Assembly: GCA_934754735.1 (NCBI GenBank)
Contig: CAKVJE010000012.1
Location: forward strand, 1-30,465
Direction of reading: 5' to 3'
DNA from: an uncultured Candidatus Melainabacteria bacterium
Lineage (GTDB): Bacteria; Cyanobacteriota; Vampirovibrionia; Gastranaerophilales; Gastranaerophilaceae
DNA: 30,465 nt
Shown here: positions 23,750 through 30,465 of the stretch, piece by piece
Numbering within the stretch: position 1 is the stretch's first letter
How the letters are laid out: every line of letters starts with the position of its first letter
Notes under the pieces: model-generated
Databases searched by the model: none
Told to the model about the DNA's origin: nothing
Seen by the model: only the letters and a program-made list of their open reading frames with translations
Made by a program: the position numbers and the translations under genes

Positions 23750-23917
23750 TTATCTTGGGAAAATCATTTTAACAAATTTGTTTCCATACTTAAAAAAGCC
23801 TTGTTCTTCATAACTAAGATCAACATGCATTTGATTAGCAACATTCTTTGTTTGTTTTGTTGATGATTTTGCTACTTTACGAATAGGCAACGCAGAAATA
23901 GGGTTAATTTTTGGCAT
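23750..23917 (-). CDS. Small basic protein of unknown function, 55 aa
   Basis: The start at 23917 (MPKINPISALPIRKVAKSST) is preferred over the in-frame ATG at 23935, because AAAGGA lies 9 bases before it and the upstream ATG overlaps that site. The protein is Lys-rich and ends in an aromatic/hydrophobic stretch (EEQGFFKYGNKFVKMIFPR). No known domain. Its upstream region holds GCAAATTT and TTTATATAAA, a looser copy of the motif in front of the 888-aa and 482-aa genes. Confidence 0.55.
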   Translation of the reverse strand: MPKINPISALPIRKVAKSSTKQTKNVANQMHVDLSYEEQGFFKYGNKFVKMIFPR

Positions 23918-23979
23918 AGTATAATTTCCTTTCATTTATATAAAACCCTCTAAAAAACAAATTTGCTATTTATATATTT

Positions 23980-24372
23980 TTATTCTTCTGGCACGTCAAG
24001 CTCTACATCATCAACATCTTCTTCTTTTTTAATAATTTCAATAACGTTCTTTGCCATTTCTTTTGCGATAACGTTTCTTGTCGATGCAGGGCAATTTTGA
24101 AGCAAGCTGATTGCGGTTCTTAGTGTTCCGTCTAAGTCATACCAACGACCATGTTTAGACTCATCCATCATATCTTCTGTTGCAGAAACTATGTCTTCTA
24201 CAGACTCATATTCGGTACTGGAAAGATGGTGTTCTGTAATAATTTTAATAAGGTTTAGAGCAACTTTGATTTGAGTTTCATCATCAGATTCTTCCAAGGT
24301 CTTCATTGCAGAAGATAAAACAGGGTCTTTGTCATACCAACGTCTTGTATTTGTTGTAAATTCTTCCTTCAT
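23980..24372 (-). CDS. Acidic 130-aa protein with an internal duplication
   Basis: Not recognised. Two halves are related: residues 10-46 (RRWYDKDPVLSSAMKTLEES and following LNLIKII) and 75-115 (GRWYDLDGTLRTAISLLQNC and following AKNVIEII), each RWYD plus D/G-x-L-x-x-A followed by an amphipathic helix. The tail is strongly acidic (EEDVDDVELDVPEE). No signal peptide, so a cytoplasmic helical protein. AGGAGG 6 bases before the ATG and a strong promoter (24404-24432) suggest good expression. Confidence 0.75.
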   Translation of the reverse strand: MKEEFTTNTRRWYDKDPVLSSAMKTLEESDDETQIKVALNLIKIITEHHLSSTEYESVEDIVSATEDMMDESKHGRWYDLDGTLRTAISLLQNCPASTRNVIAKEMAKNVIEIIKKEEDVDDVELDVPEE

Positions 24373-24403
24373 AAAAACCTCCTCATAACACTCTTACAAG
24401 ACG

Positions 24404-24432
24404 ATTATACTATAGATTTTGCAATTTGTAAA
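24404..24432 (-). promoter_or_regulatory. Strong promoter of the 130-aa gene
   Basis: On the minus strand TTTACA (24432-24427), 17-bp spacer, TATAAT (24409-24404), about 31 bases before the start codon. Confidence 0.7.
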
Positions 24433-24541
24433 ATACATAAACAATACTTAATATATATGAGAGAATTATACAGACTTACTCCAAACACATGATATCAATA
24501 ATTAAAATCTAAATTATAATAATAAACGAAAGAGAGGCGTA

Positions 24542-24733
24542 ATGGTCGTTAGAGTTTTGATGCTATTATTATCATTGGTAATTTTAGTAAATTTGTGTAT
24601 TATTACTTGCTGTTATATTACAGGAGAAAATCTTTACCAAAAATACGGCAAACAAATGCTAATAATTTTTGGTTGTTTTGTTCTTGTTGTTTCAGCACTT
24701 TATGTAGCTTTAGCTCTAATTGCTTTGAAATAG
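24542..24733 (+). CDS. Small two-helix membrane protein
   Basis: 63 aa with two hydrophobic helices, residues ~4-28 (VLMLLLSLVILVNLCIITCC) and ~39-62 (MLIIFGCFVLVVSALYVALA), joined by a short polar loop NLYQKYGKQ. GAGAGG precedes the ATG by 5 bases, and a TATAAT box lies at 24515-24520 without a clear -35. It ends 26 bp before the prohibitin gene on the same strand, so the two are likely cotranscribed and this peptide may be a membrane partner of the prohibitin. Family not recognised. Confidence 0.72.
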   Translation: MVVRVLMLLLSLVILVNLCIITCCYITGENLYQKYGKQMLIIFGCFVLVVSALYVALALIALK

Positions 24734-24762
24734 TTTAACGCTTTAATAATGAAAGGAAAATG

Positions 24763-25557
24763 ATGGACAAAAAGTTTTTTGGTATGCCGATTTTGGTGCT
24801 TTGCCTTTTAGTTTGTTTTCTCGTGATGTGTAATCCGTTTGTAATGGTAGGTCCAGGAGAAAGAGGTATTAAAATTACGTTGGGTGAAGTTCAAGCTGAA
24901 AGTTATGGAGAAGGATTGCATTTAATCTTCCCATTTATTCAAAAATTCAGAACAATGGACGTAAAGACTCAAAGAAATACATTAACAACCTCTGTTTATA
25001 CAAAAGACATCCAACAAGCCCGTATTACTTATGTAATCAACTATAATGTTCAGCCGGATAAGGTTAACAAGCTTTTCCAAGAAGTTGGTATGGATTATGT
25101 TAGTACAATTTTAACTCCGGTTGTTGAAGGTACTATTAAAGATATTATCGGGAAATGGAATGCGCAAGATTTGATTGCAAATAGAGAAAAAGCAACAGGT
25201 GATATTCTTTTTAAATTACATAATCAATTGAAAGATAATTATATCAATGTTACAGATTTCCAAATGACTGAAATTAACTATTCAGATGTATTTGAAAGAG
25301 CAATTGAAAGCAAAGTTACGGCTGAACAAGAAGCCTTGAAAGCGAAAAACAAAACCGTTCAAGTTCAAGAAGAAGCTAAACAAAAAGTTATTGCAGCAGA
25401 AGCAGAAGCTAAATCAATGGCAATAAGAGCAAAGGCTTTGAGCCAAAACAAATCTTTGGTTCAGTATGAAGCAGTTCAAAAATGGGATGGCAAAATGCCT
25501 CAATACATGTTAGGTAATTCAGTTCCATTTATAAACGTAAGCCCTACAAAACAGTAA
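24763..25557 (+). CDS. Prohibitin-like SPFH/Band 7 membrane protein
   Basis: Membrane-anchored SPFH protein expected to form large ring assemblies in the inner membrane and to modulate membrane proteases or stability. An N-terminal helix (~residues 7-23) is followed by VGPGERGIKITLGEV, the SPFH start, and a long charged helix (AEQEALKAKNKTVQVQEEAK) ending near KWDGKMPQYM, a sequence characteristic of mitochondrial and cyanobacterial prohibitins rather than HflC/HflK. Two ATGs stand side by side at 24760 and 24763; AAAGGA (24752-24757) is better spaced for the second. No HflK-type partner is nearby. It converges on the GNAT gene 10 bp away; an imperfect hairpin at 25573-25597 may end transcription. 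Confidence 0.9.
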   Translation: MDKKFFGMPILVLCLLVCFLVMCNPFVMVGPGERGIKITLGEVQAESYGEGLHLIFPFIQKFRTMDVKTQRNTLTTSVYTKDIQQARITYVINYNVQPDKVNKLFQEVGMDYVSTILTPVVEGTIKDIIGKWNAQDLIANREKATGDILFKLHNQLKDNYINVTDFQMTEINYSDVFERAIESKVTAEQEALKAKNKTVQVQEEAKQKVIAAEAEAKSMAIRAKALSQNKSLVQYEAVQKWDGKMPQYMLGNSVPFINVSPTKQ

Positions 25558-25567
25558 TCGTAGGAAT

Positions 25568-26047
25568 TTATGAATGATTATATTCCATAATATAGTCATC
25601 CATAACAAATCCGCATCCAATATCAGATACAACACTATCAATCGTTTTGAAACCATATTTCAAATATGCATTGATAGTGTTTTTATTATATTTGTTTACC
25701 GTCAAACGAATCTTTTTAAACCCCAAATTTTTGATTTCATTAAATGCAAGTCGACCTAAACCTTGATGGCGAAATTCTTTTCTTATATAAAGCTTTGATA
25801 AAAATAAGTAATCCTTTTTATCTGAGACTCCTACATAACCTGCAATTTCATTATCAACTTTTATAAAATAATATACGTAATTCTCGTTTTTAATTTGCTC
25901 TTTTATAGCTTTTTTAGATTGAAATTTTTCGACCATATAATCAATTTGCTCGGCAGTTAAAATACAAGGCCAATATTCATGCCAGATTTCGCTTGCCAAT
26001 TCTGCTAACTCATTAATTCCATTTTCTTTTACTTTAACTAATTTCAT
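25568..26047 (-). CDS. GNAT-family N-acetyltransferase
   Basis: 159 aa, a single acetyl-CoA-dependent N-acetyltransferase domain. Motif A is complete: LFLSKLYIRKEFRHQGLGRL with the pyrophosphate-binding R/Q-x-x-G-x-G/A as RHQGLG (residues 93-98). Motif B follows as LTVNKYNKNTINAYLKYGF (~115-133). The N-terminal IWHEYWPCILTAEQIDYMV is typical of small-molecule or peptide acetylating members, but the substrate cannot be told. GGGAGA 6 bases before the ATG supports the start. The gene is alone on its strand, between the prohibitin and the 82-aa gene. Confidence 0.93.
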   Translation of the reverse strand: MKLVKVKENGINELAELASEIWHEYWPCILTAEQIDYMVEKFQSKKAIKEQIKNENYVYYFIKVDNEIAGYVGVSDKKDYLFLSKLYIRKEFRHQGLGRLAFNEIKNLGFKKIRLTVNKYNKNTINAYLKYGFKTIDSVVSDIGCGFVMDDYIMEYNHS

Positions 26048-26096
26048 ATTAAATCTCCCAGTATAATTTTAGCACATCCATACTATATTTAGTGTA

Positions 26097-26125
26097 TTGT
26101 ATTGATTTTAAATGTACTTTATAAT
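26097..26125 (+). promoter_or_regulatory. Promoter of the 82-aa gene
   Basis: TTGTAT (26097-26102), 17-bp spacer, TATAAT (26120-26125), with the ATG at 26149. Confidence 0.55.
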
Positions 26126-26148
26126 AATAAGAAATAGGAGAAGAAAGC

Positions 26149-26397
26149 ATGTTACCAATCATAACAGAAGATATGTCATCTGATATTTTTTCAGAAGCTT
26201 TTCAAGATGTGCAAGCTTGGAGAAAAAATATGGTGCAATATTTAAAAGAAGAAAATCCGGAAATCAATTCTGCAATTTTAGAAGTTGCAAAACATGATGA
26301 AGCAATCGACTTAAAAGCTGTTGCATTAGGAGCATATTTAACTTACAGATTATTAGAAGTTGCAACAGAAAACGATGGTTTAGCTATAGAAGAATAG
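26149..26397 (+). CDS. Small acidic helical protein of unknown function
   Basis: 82 aa. No domain recognised; mostly helical (AFQDVQAWRKNMVQYLKEEN and AVALGAYLTYRLLEVATEN) with acidic ends. No signal peptide or transmembrane helix. A GGAGAAG site 7 bases upstream, its own promoter and a terminator 30 bases after the stop make a complete single-gene unit. Confidence 0.72.
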   Translation: MLPIITEDMSSDIFSEAFQDVQAWRKNMVQYLKEENPEINSAILEVAKHDEAIDLKAVALGAYLTYRLLEVATENDGLAIEE

Positions 26398-26426
26398 TAA
26401 TAACATACTTTTGAACGCATAAAATT

Positions 26427-26458
26427 AAAACTCACCTGAATACAATTAGGTGAGTTTT
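26427..26458. terminator. Bidirectional terminator between the 82-aa gene and the tRNA-like array
   Basis: Stem AAAACTCACCT/AGGTGAGTTTT with a 10-base loop. The A and T runs at both ends let it act for the 82-aa gene on the plus strand and for transcripts from tRNA-Lys and the array on the minus strand. Confidence 0.85.
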
Positions 26459-26475
26459 GATTTATAAAAAAATTA

Positions 26476-27123
26476 GCAATAAAAATTGCGCTTGGCGCGA
26501 TTCGGTACAAAGCACGAACTAGACCTCAAAAAGGGGACTCTCTAAATGGTGAATTATAATAATGCTTGCGCTTGATAATATAGCAATAAAAAATTGCGCT
26601 TGGCAAGATTCAGTACAAAGCACGAACTAGGCCTTAAAAAGGGGACTCTCTAAATGGTGAACGACAATAATGCTTGCGCTTGATAATATAGCAATAAAAA
26701 ACTGCGCTTGGCACGTTTCGGTACAAAGCACGAACTAGACCTCAAAAAGGGGACTCTCTAGATGGTGAATTATAATAATGCTTGCGCTTGATAATTTAGC
26801 AATAAAAAATTGCGCTTGGCAAGATTCGGTACAAAGCACGAACTAGACCTCAAAAAGGGGACTCTCTAGATGGTGAATTATGATAATGCTTGCGCTTGAT
26901 AATTTAGCAATAAAAAATTGCGCTTGGCAAGATTCGGTACAAAGCACGAACTAGACCTCAAAAAGGGGACTCTCTAAATGGTGAACGACAATAATGCTTG
27001 CGTTTGATAATATAACAATAAAAAAATTACGCTTGGCGCGTTTCGATACAAAGCACGAACTAGGCCTCAAAAAGGGGACTCTCTAGATGGTGAATTACGA
27101 TAATGCTTGCGCCTGAGAATTTA
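26476..27123 (-). repeat. Six tandem ~108-bp degenerate tRNA-Lys-like units
   Basis: Units start at 26476, 26583, 26691, 26799, 26907 and 27015 (lengths 107, 108, 108, 108, 108, 109). Each begins with GCAATAAAAAATTGCGCTTGG, the same bases that form the 3' end and downstream flank of the intact tRNA-Lys at 27136-27208, and the middle still aligns with its anticodon arm (CTCAAAAAGGGGA against CTTAAAAGGGGA). The D-arm and T-stem complementarity is lost, so these are not working tRNAs. The units resemble one another much more than the tRNA, and the block TACAAAGCACGAACTAG is unchanged in all six. No reading frame of note crosses the array. Confidence 0.88.
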
Positions 27124-27135
27124 GCAATAAAAAAT

Positions 27136-27208
27136 TGCGCTTGGCGCGATTCGAACGCGCGACCTATCCCTTAAAAGGGGAGTGCTCTACCTGCTGAGCT
27201 ACAAGCGC
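27136..27208 (-). tRNA. tRNA-Lys (anticodon UUU)
   Basis: On the minus strand a full cloverleaf can be drawn: acceptor GCGCTTG/CAAGCGC, D-arm GCTC/GAGC, anticodon loop CTTTTAA with UUU at positions 34-36, T-stem GCGCG/CGCGC with loop TTCGAAT, discriminator A. The outermost anticodon-stem pair (27-43) is a C-U mismatch. CCA is not encoded. A TATAAA box lies just upstream (minus strand, about 27213-27218). Confidence 0.95.
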
Positions 27209-27267
27209 AAATTTTATAAAAATTTACAAAAACTATTTATTTATCAATCAAACCTTTTATACTTCGG

Positions 27268-27286
27268 CTTGTGGTCTAACCACAAG
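27268..27286 (-). terminator. Weak hairpin after the TOPRIM gene
   Basis: Stem CTTGTGG/CCACAAG with a 5-base loop, 8 bases after the stop of the gene ending at 27294. No T-run follows, so termination may be partial and some transcripts could continue into tRNA-Lys. Confidence 0.4.
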
Positions 27287-27293
27287 ATTTATA

Positions 27294-28301
27294 TTACCAA
27301 GAACAAAATTTACTGTCAAGAGTTTTATTTGATATTTCTTTAATAATATCTCTTATTTCATCTGAAACATCGCTAGTATCTGAAATATTGACTCTTACAA
27401 GTTTTGAGAATTCAGCTTTCTTAAATTCATGTAACCCTTTTGTTTTAAAAATCAATTCCAAATTCTTAGCATTGGATAAATTTTCATCAAAATCTTCATC
27501 ACTTATAGAATTAAAATTTTCCAAATGTTTATTTACAGTTTTTATTATCAATAATTTAGGCAATAAATCTTCAAATTCTCCGCATGATACAAGATGAATC
27601 TTATCAATACTTCTCAATTTCGGTCTGATTTGTGCAATATTTTCTTCTGCATCTTTATCCAACAGTAAGAAAATTGGTAGTTTAAGTTCTTCTGACAAAC
27701 GATAATACATTTTTACCACTTGGCTTTTCCCGCCTGCAGGAATAACCTGTATTCCTTCTTGGTAGAAATCAAATCCCAAAAACTTTGAAAATGCCGGCAA
27801 CAAAGTTTCTTCCGTCAGCCCCTCCACCAGCAAAACCTTTTCTATCGGGAATTTCAAGTAATGCTCATGACGCATTTGTTTTAAATCAGCATTTTCTGCA
27901 AGAGATTTTAGCCAACGCAAATTAACAACACAATTTTCATCAATAAGTTTAATTGCATTCATATAATCAATTTTGTTATCGAGCAGAATTTGAGTTTGTT
28001 TATCATTCTTAAATACGGAATTTTCGTAATTTTTTAATTTAGAATTAATACTCAAAGAATTATCGCACTCACCATCATCCAATATTTTAGCAAGTGAACT
28101 ATTTATAATTTCTACGGCATAATCTCTAATTTCACTTACATCAACTTGTTCAAGTTCGACTTTTTTAAATTTTGGCTCAATTAAATTCCCCAAAATAATA
28201 TCAAAAAACACTCTTAAATACTTTTCTTTAGTTGGTTTAAAGCGTGTTAACCTATCTAATGATATTAAAATCTGTTCTTTTGTTAAATTTTTGTATTTCA
28301 A
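27294..28301 (-). CDS. OLD-type TOPRIM protein without ATPase domain
   Basis: 335 aa. Residues 154-250 carry the TOPRIM signature of OLD-family nucleases: KVLLVEGLTEETLLPAF with E160 and E164/165, VIPAGGKSQVVKMY, then IFLLLDKDAEEN with D215 and D217, and GEFEDLLPKL (241-250). OLD proteins normally have an N-terminal ABC-type ATPase; here residues 1-150 contain no Walker A motif and resemble nothing I know. This is therefore a stand-alone predicted metal-dependent nuclease, or half of a two-protein system whose ATPase is elsewhere. It lies 85 bp upstream of tRNA-Lys on the same strand. The start has no clear Shine-Dalgarno (AAGGATAATC is the nearest). Confidence 0.82.
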   Translation of the reverse strand: MKYKNLTKEQILISLDRLTRFKPTKEKYLRVFFDIILGNLIEPKFKKVELEQVDVSEIRDYAVEIINSSLAKILDDGECDNSLSINSKLKNYENSVFKNDKQTQILLDNKIDYMNAIKLIDENCVVNLRWLKSLAENADLKQMRHEHYLKFPIEKVLLVEGLTEETLLPAFSKFLGFDFYQEGIQVIPAGGKSQVVKMYYRLSEELKLPIFLLLDKDAEENIAQIRPKLRSIDKIHLVSCGEFEDLLPKLLIIKTVNKHLENFNSISDEDFDENLSNAKNLELIFKTKGLHEFKKAEFSKLVRVNISDTSDVSDEIRDIIKEISNKTLDSKFCSW

Positions 28302-28356
28302 TGATTATCCTTTAATTATAAAATCATTTTATAATTTTTTAGCACAAAATTCAATT

Positions 28357-29829
28357 CTATTTTAAATATTTTGCCAGTTTAAGGCCAACTTCATAGCGTT
28401 CACAGTAACGTTTAAGTTCTTTAATTACAACGCCGGAAAGCGCAAATACAGCAATTAGATTTGGTACGGCTAAAAACAATGTTACAGCGTCTGAAAGGTT
28501 GATTATACTTTGAAAATTCATTGCAGAGCCGGCTATTATGCATAAGCAATAAATTGCTTGAAAAACACGCGTTTTATTTTTTGAATCTCCAAACAAGAAT
28601 CCCCAAGCTTTTAGTCCGTAAAACGAACCGCAAAGCATTGTAGATAATACAAAACAACTTGCCATAACAGTCAATAAAATCGGATATGCAGGGCAAATTG
28701 TTGCAAAAGCTTTTGATGTCAATTCGATACCTGCAATGCCATCAACTGTTAAATAAGCTTTAGAAACGACAATTACGAATGCTGTAGCAACGCCAACGAT
28801 AACAGTATCCACAAACGGTTGTAACATTGAAATAAAGGCTTGTGCAACAGGTTTGTTAGTATTAACAGCTGAAAACGCAATTGGCGCAGTACCCAAACCT
28901 GATTCGTTTGCGAACATTGCACGTCTAAATCCCCAAAGTAAGCATGCAAAAGCTCCACCTGTCATTGCGCGTGGCGAAAATGCTTCTTTAACAATTAAAA
29001 CAAGCGTTTCCGGCAAGTGATGGATATTTACCAAACACACTAAAAATGCGCTTGCAACATATAAACTACACATAATAGGCGTTACTTTTGAAGTGAATTT
29101 TCCGATTGCTTTAATTCCGCCAATAATTGTAAACCAAGTAATAACGGCAACAATTGCACCTAAAATCCAACCGTTGTTTGCAAAAAAGCTATTATCTCCA
29201 CCTGTAACTTCTGTAAATTGAGCAGTCATTGCATTAATTTGAAATAAATTCCATCCGCCAATCATCGCAAAAATACAGCAAACAGCATAAGTTTTAGCCA
29301 AAATCGGAGCAAATTTTTGAGAGTATTTTCCTCTAAGACCCACTAAAATATAATACATTGGCCCGCCGGAAACAGAACCATCGGGGTTGGTTTTTCTAAA
29401 TTTCACTCCAAGCAAAACTTCTGAAAATTTTAGCGCCATTGAGAAAAATCCTGCAATAATCATCCAGAAAATCACCCCAGGGCCTCCAATTGATACTGCA
29501 GCTGCAGAACCTGCAACGTTACCAATTCCGGCAGAAGCTGAAATTGTTGCACTTAACGCTTGAAAAGAAGACAATTCCCCCTTCTTTTTTCTTTGATAAC
29601 CACTTGGATTATTATGTTTATAATTATTAGTAATCAGTTTTATTGCATGTTTAAAGCCCCAAATTCCAATAAAACCTGTTCTGATTGTAAAATATATTGC
29701 AGCAAAAATAAGAAGAGCGATTAAAAATTCTACCTTAACTCCACCTATTGTGATATACGAAAATATTAATCCCGAAACTTTGTCAGCTATTGGGGATAGC
29801 AAGCTATCTATAACGGCATCTAAACTCAT
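28357..29829 (-). CDS. AGCS-family sodium:alanine/glycine symporter
   Basis: 490-aa inner-membrane carrier with about ten or eleven hydrophobic helices, importing alanine or glycine with sodium. Family marks are ASAGIGNVAGSAAAVSIGGP (residues 98-117), VSGGPMYYILVGL (153-165), the re-entrant GFRRAMFANESGLGTAPIAF segment, and ISMLQPFVDTVIVG. Length is normal for the family. A TATAAT box (29846-29841) is 11 bases before the ATG, giving a very short leader and no Shine-Dalgarno. The gene is divergent from the helicase at 29975 and 55 bp upstream of the TOPRIM gene on the same strand, though no functional link is implied. Confidence 0.95.
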   Translation of the reverse strand: MSLDAVIDSLLSPIADKVSGLIFSYITIGGVKVEFLIALLIFAAIYFTIRTGFIGIWGFKHAIKLITNNYKHNNPSGYQRKKKGELSSFQALSATISASAGIGNVAGSAAAVSIGGPGVIFWMIIAGFFSMALKFSEVLLGVKFRKTNPDGSVSGGPMYYILVGLRGKYSQKFAPILAKTYAVCCIFAMIGGWNLFQINAMTAQFTEVTGGDNSFFANNGWILGAIVAVITWFTIIGGIKAIGKFTSKVTPIMCSLYVASAFLVCLVNIHHLPETLVLIVKEAFSPRAMTGGAFACLLWGFRRAMFANESGLGTAPIAFSAVNTNKPVAQAFISMLQPFVDTVIVGVATAFVIVVSKAYLTVDGIAGIELTSKAFATICPAYPILLTVMASCFVLSTMLCGSFYGLKAWGFLFGDSKNKTRVFQAIYCLCIIAGSAMNFQSIINLSDAVTLFLAVPNLIAVFALSGVVIKELKRYCERYEVGLKLAKYLK

Positions 29830-29974
29830 ATTTCTATTCTATTATAAAAATGCGCTCAACTACGAAGTTTGTAACGAATTGTTACAGAATAATTTTGTTT
29901 ATTACCGAGTCCTGCCTCACAAATTCAAATAAAGTATGTTACAATAAATGTAGAATAGTTGAAAGAGGTGTTTT

Positions 29975-30465
29975 ATGTACGAATTTCCCTTTGAGTTAGA
30001 TGATTTCCAGAAAGATGCTTGCAAATGCATTTCAGAGGGGAAAAGTGTAGTTGTTTGCGCGCCAACAGGCGCAGGCAAGACAGTTATCGCTCAACACGCG
30101 ATTCATTGCGCTTTAGAAAAAGGATTTAAAGTCTTTTATACGACACCTCTAAAAGCACTATCTAACCAAAAATACAATGATTTTTCAGAAAAATACGGTG
30201 CTGATAAAGTCGGACTTTTAACGGGTGATTCTTCAATAAATCGTGGCGCACAGATTGTTGTTATGACTACAGAAGTTTTCAGAAATATGCTTTACGGCAC
30301 GAATTTCGGCTCTGTTACGGACAACCTTAAAGATGTACGTTATGTAATTCTGGATGAAGTTCACTATATGAATGATGAACAGCGCGGAACTGTTTGGGAA
30401 GAAAGTATTATTTATTGTCCGACAAATGTTCAAATTATTGCGCTTTCTGCAACAGTTGCAAACGC
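29975..30465 (+). CDS. Ski2-like DEVH-box helicase, N-terminal part (3' end outside window)
   Basis: The frame stays open to the last base, 163 codons. Superfamily 2 helicase motifs are in order: FELDDFQ (6-12), Walker A APTGAGKT (29-36), motif Ia TTPLKALSNQK (56-66), LLTGD (81-85), TTEVFRNM (98-105), motif II DEVH (127-130) and motif III SAT (158-160). The TTPLKALSNQK and DEVHYMND combination marks the Ski2/Mtr4-like RNA helicase group, which is common in cyanobacteria and actinobacteria. AGAGGTG 5 bases before the ATG fixes the start. Divergent from the symporter gene. Confidence 0.92.
   Translation, partial: MYEFPFELDDFQKDACKCISEGKSVVVCAPTGAGKTVIAQHAIHCALEKGFKVFYTTPLKALSNQKYNDFSEKYGADKVGLLTGDSSINRGAQIVVMTTEVFRNMLYGTNFGSVTDNLKDVRYVILDEVHYMNDEQRGTVWEESIIYCPTNVQIIALSATVAN

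Noticed and set aside
24763..25557. HflC protease modulator
   Set aside because: The KWDGKMP ending and absence of HflK fit a prohibitin better, although both are SPFH proteins.
26476..27123. CRISPR array
   Set aside because: The whole ~108-bp unit is repeated with no unique spacers, and its sequence aligns with the neighbouring tRNA-Lys.
26476..27123. Integron attC sites or nested attachment sites of tRNA-targeting elements
   Set aside because: No cassettes, integrase or attC core are present; similarity to the tRNA extends beyond its 3' end into the anticodon arm, which fits duplication better than repeated integration.
26476..27123. Six extra functional tRNA-Lys genes
   Set aside because: Acceptor, D-arm and T-stem pairing are broken in every unit.
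30233..30433. 66-codon minus-strand frame
   Set aside because: It is antisense to the helicase, whose motifs are unambiguous on the plus strand.

Overview
The window is AT-rich, apparently chromosomal bacterial DNA. The mix of genes suggests an uncultured gut-type, non-photosynthetic relative of the cyanobacteria (Melainabacteria/Gastranaerophilales): a flagellar cap gene, a cyanobacterial-style prohibitin, a Ski2-like DEVH helicase, pentapeptide-repeat and NarL-type regulator genes, and AT-rich spacers. This placement is inference from gene content; no rRNA or other marker gene is present to confirm it.

Layout. 1-2707: a tight plus-strand run of five genes (TPR protein, two REC-LuxR response regulators without a kinase, a pentapeptide-repeat protein, rlmH). 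2708-3573: GC-rich palindromic elements flanking a DUF559 endonuclease-like gene. 3574-6240: an 888-aa minus-strand protein of unknown function with an Asn/Trp-rich N-terminus. 6241-6812: another palindromic element and a good sigma70 promoter. 6813-18929: one 12.1-kb reading frame (4038 aa), 40 percent of the window. It has the two ends of the flagellar filament cap FliD and, between them, about 26 Flagellin_IN-like repeats and two GLUG-type beta-helix islands. 18942-20699: ilvD, carrying a palindromic element inserted in frame. 20782-22230: a second Asn/Trp-rich protein with a glycine zipper; its N-terminus and upstream region resemble those of the 888-aa gene.

22417-26397: small genes: an SH3-like secreted protein, a TPR lipoprotein-like or secreted protein, a 55-aa protein, a 130-aa internally duplicated protein, a two-helix membrane peptide followed by a prohibitin, a GNAT acetyltransferase and an 82-aa protein. 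26476-27208: six tandem ~108-bp degenerate copies of tRNA-Lys lie directly downstream of an intact tRNA-Lys(UUU). 27294-28301: an OLD-type TOPRIM protein with no ATPase domain. 28357-29829: an AGCS sodium:amino-acid symporter. 29975-end: a Ski2-like helicase cut by the window edge.

The strongest leads are the giant adhesin-like FliD with its two flanking co-patterned proteins, the tRNA-Lys-derived array beside a stand-alone TOPRIM gene, and a family of palindromic elements, one of which has become coding sequence inside ilvD.
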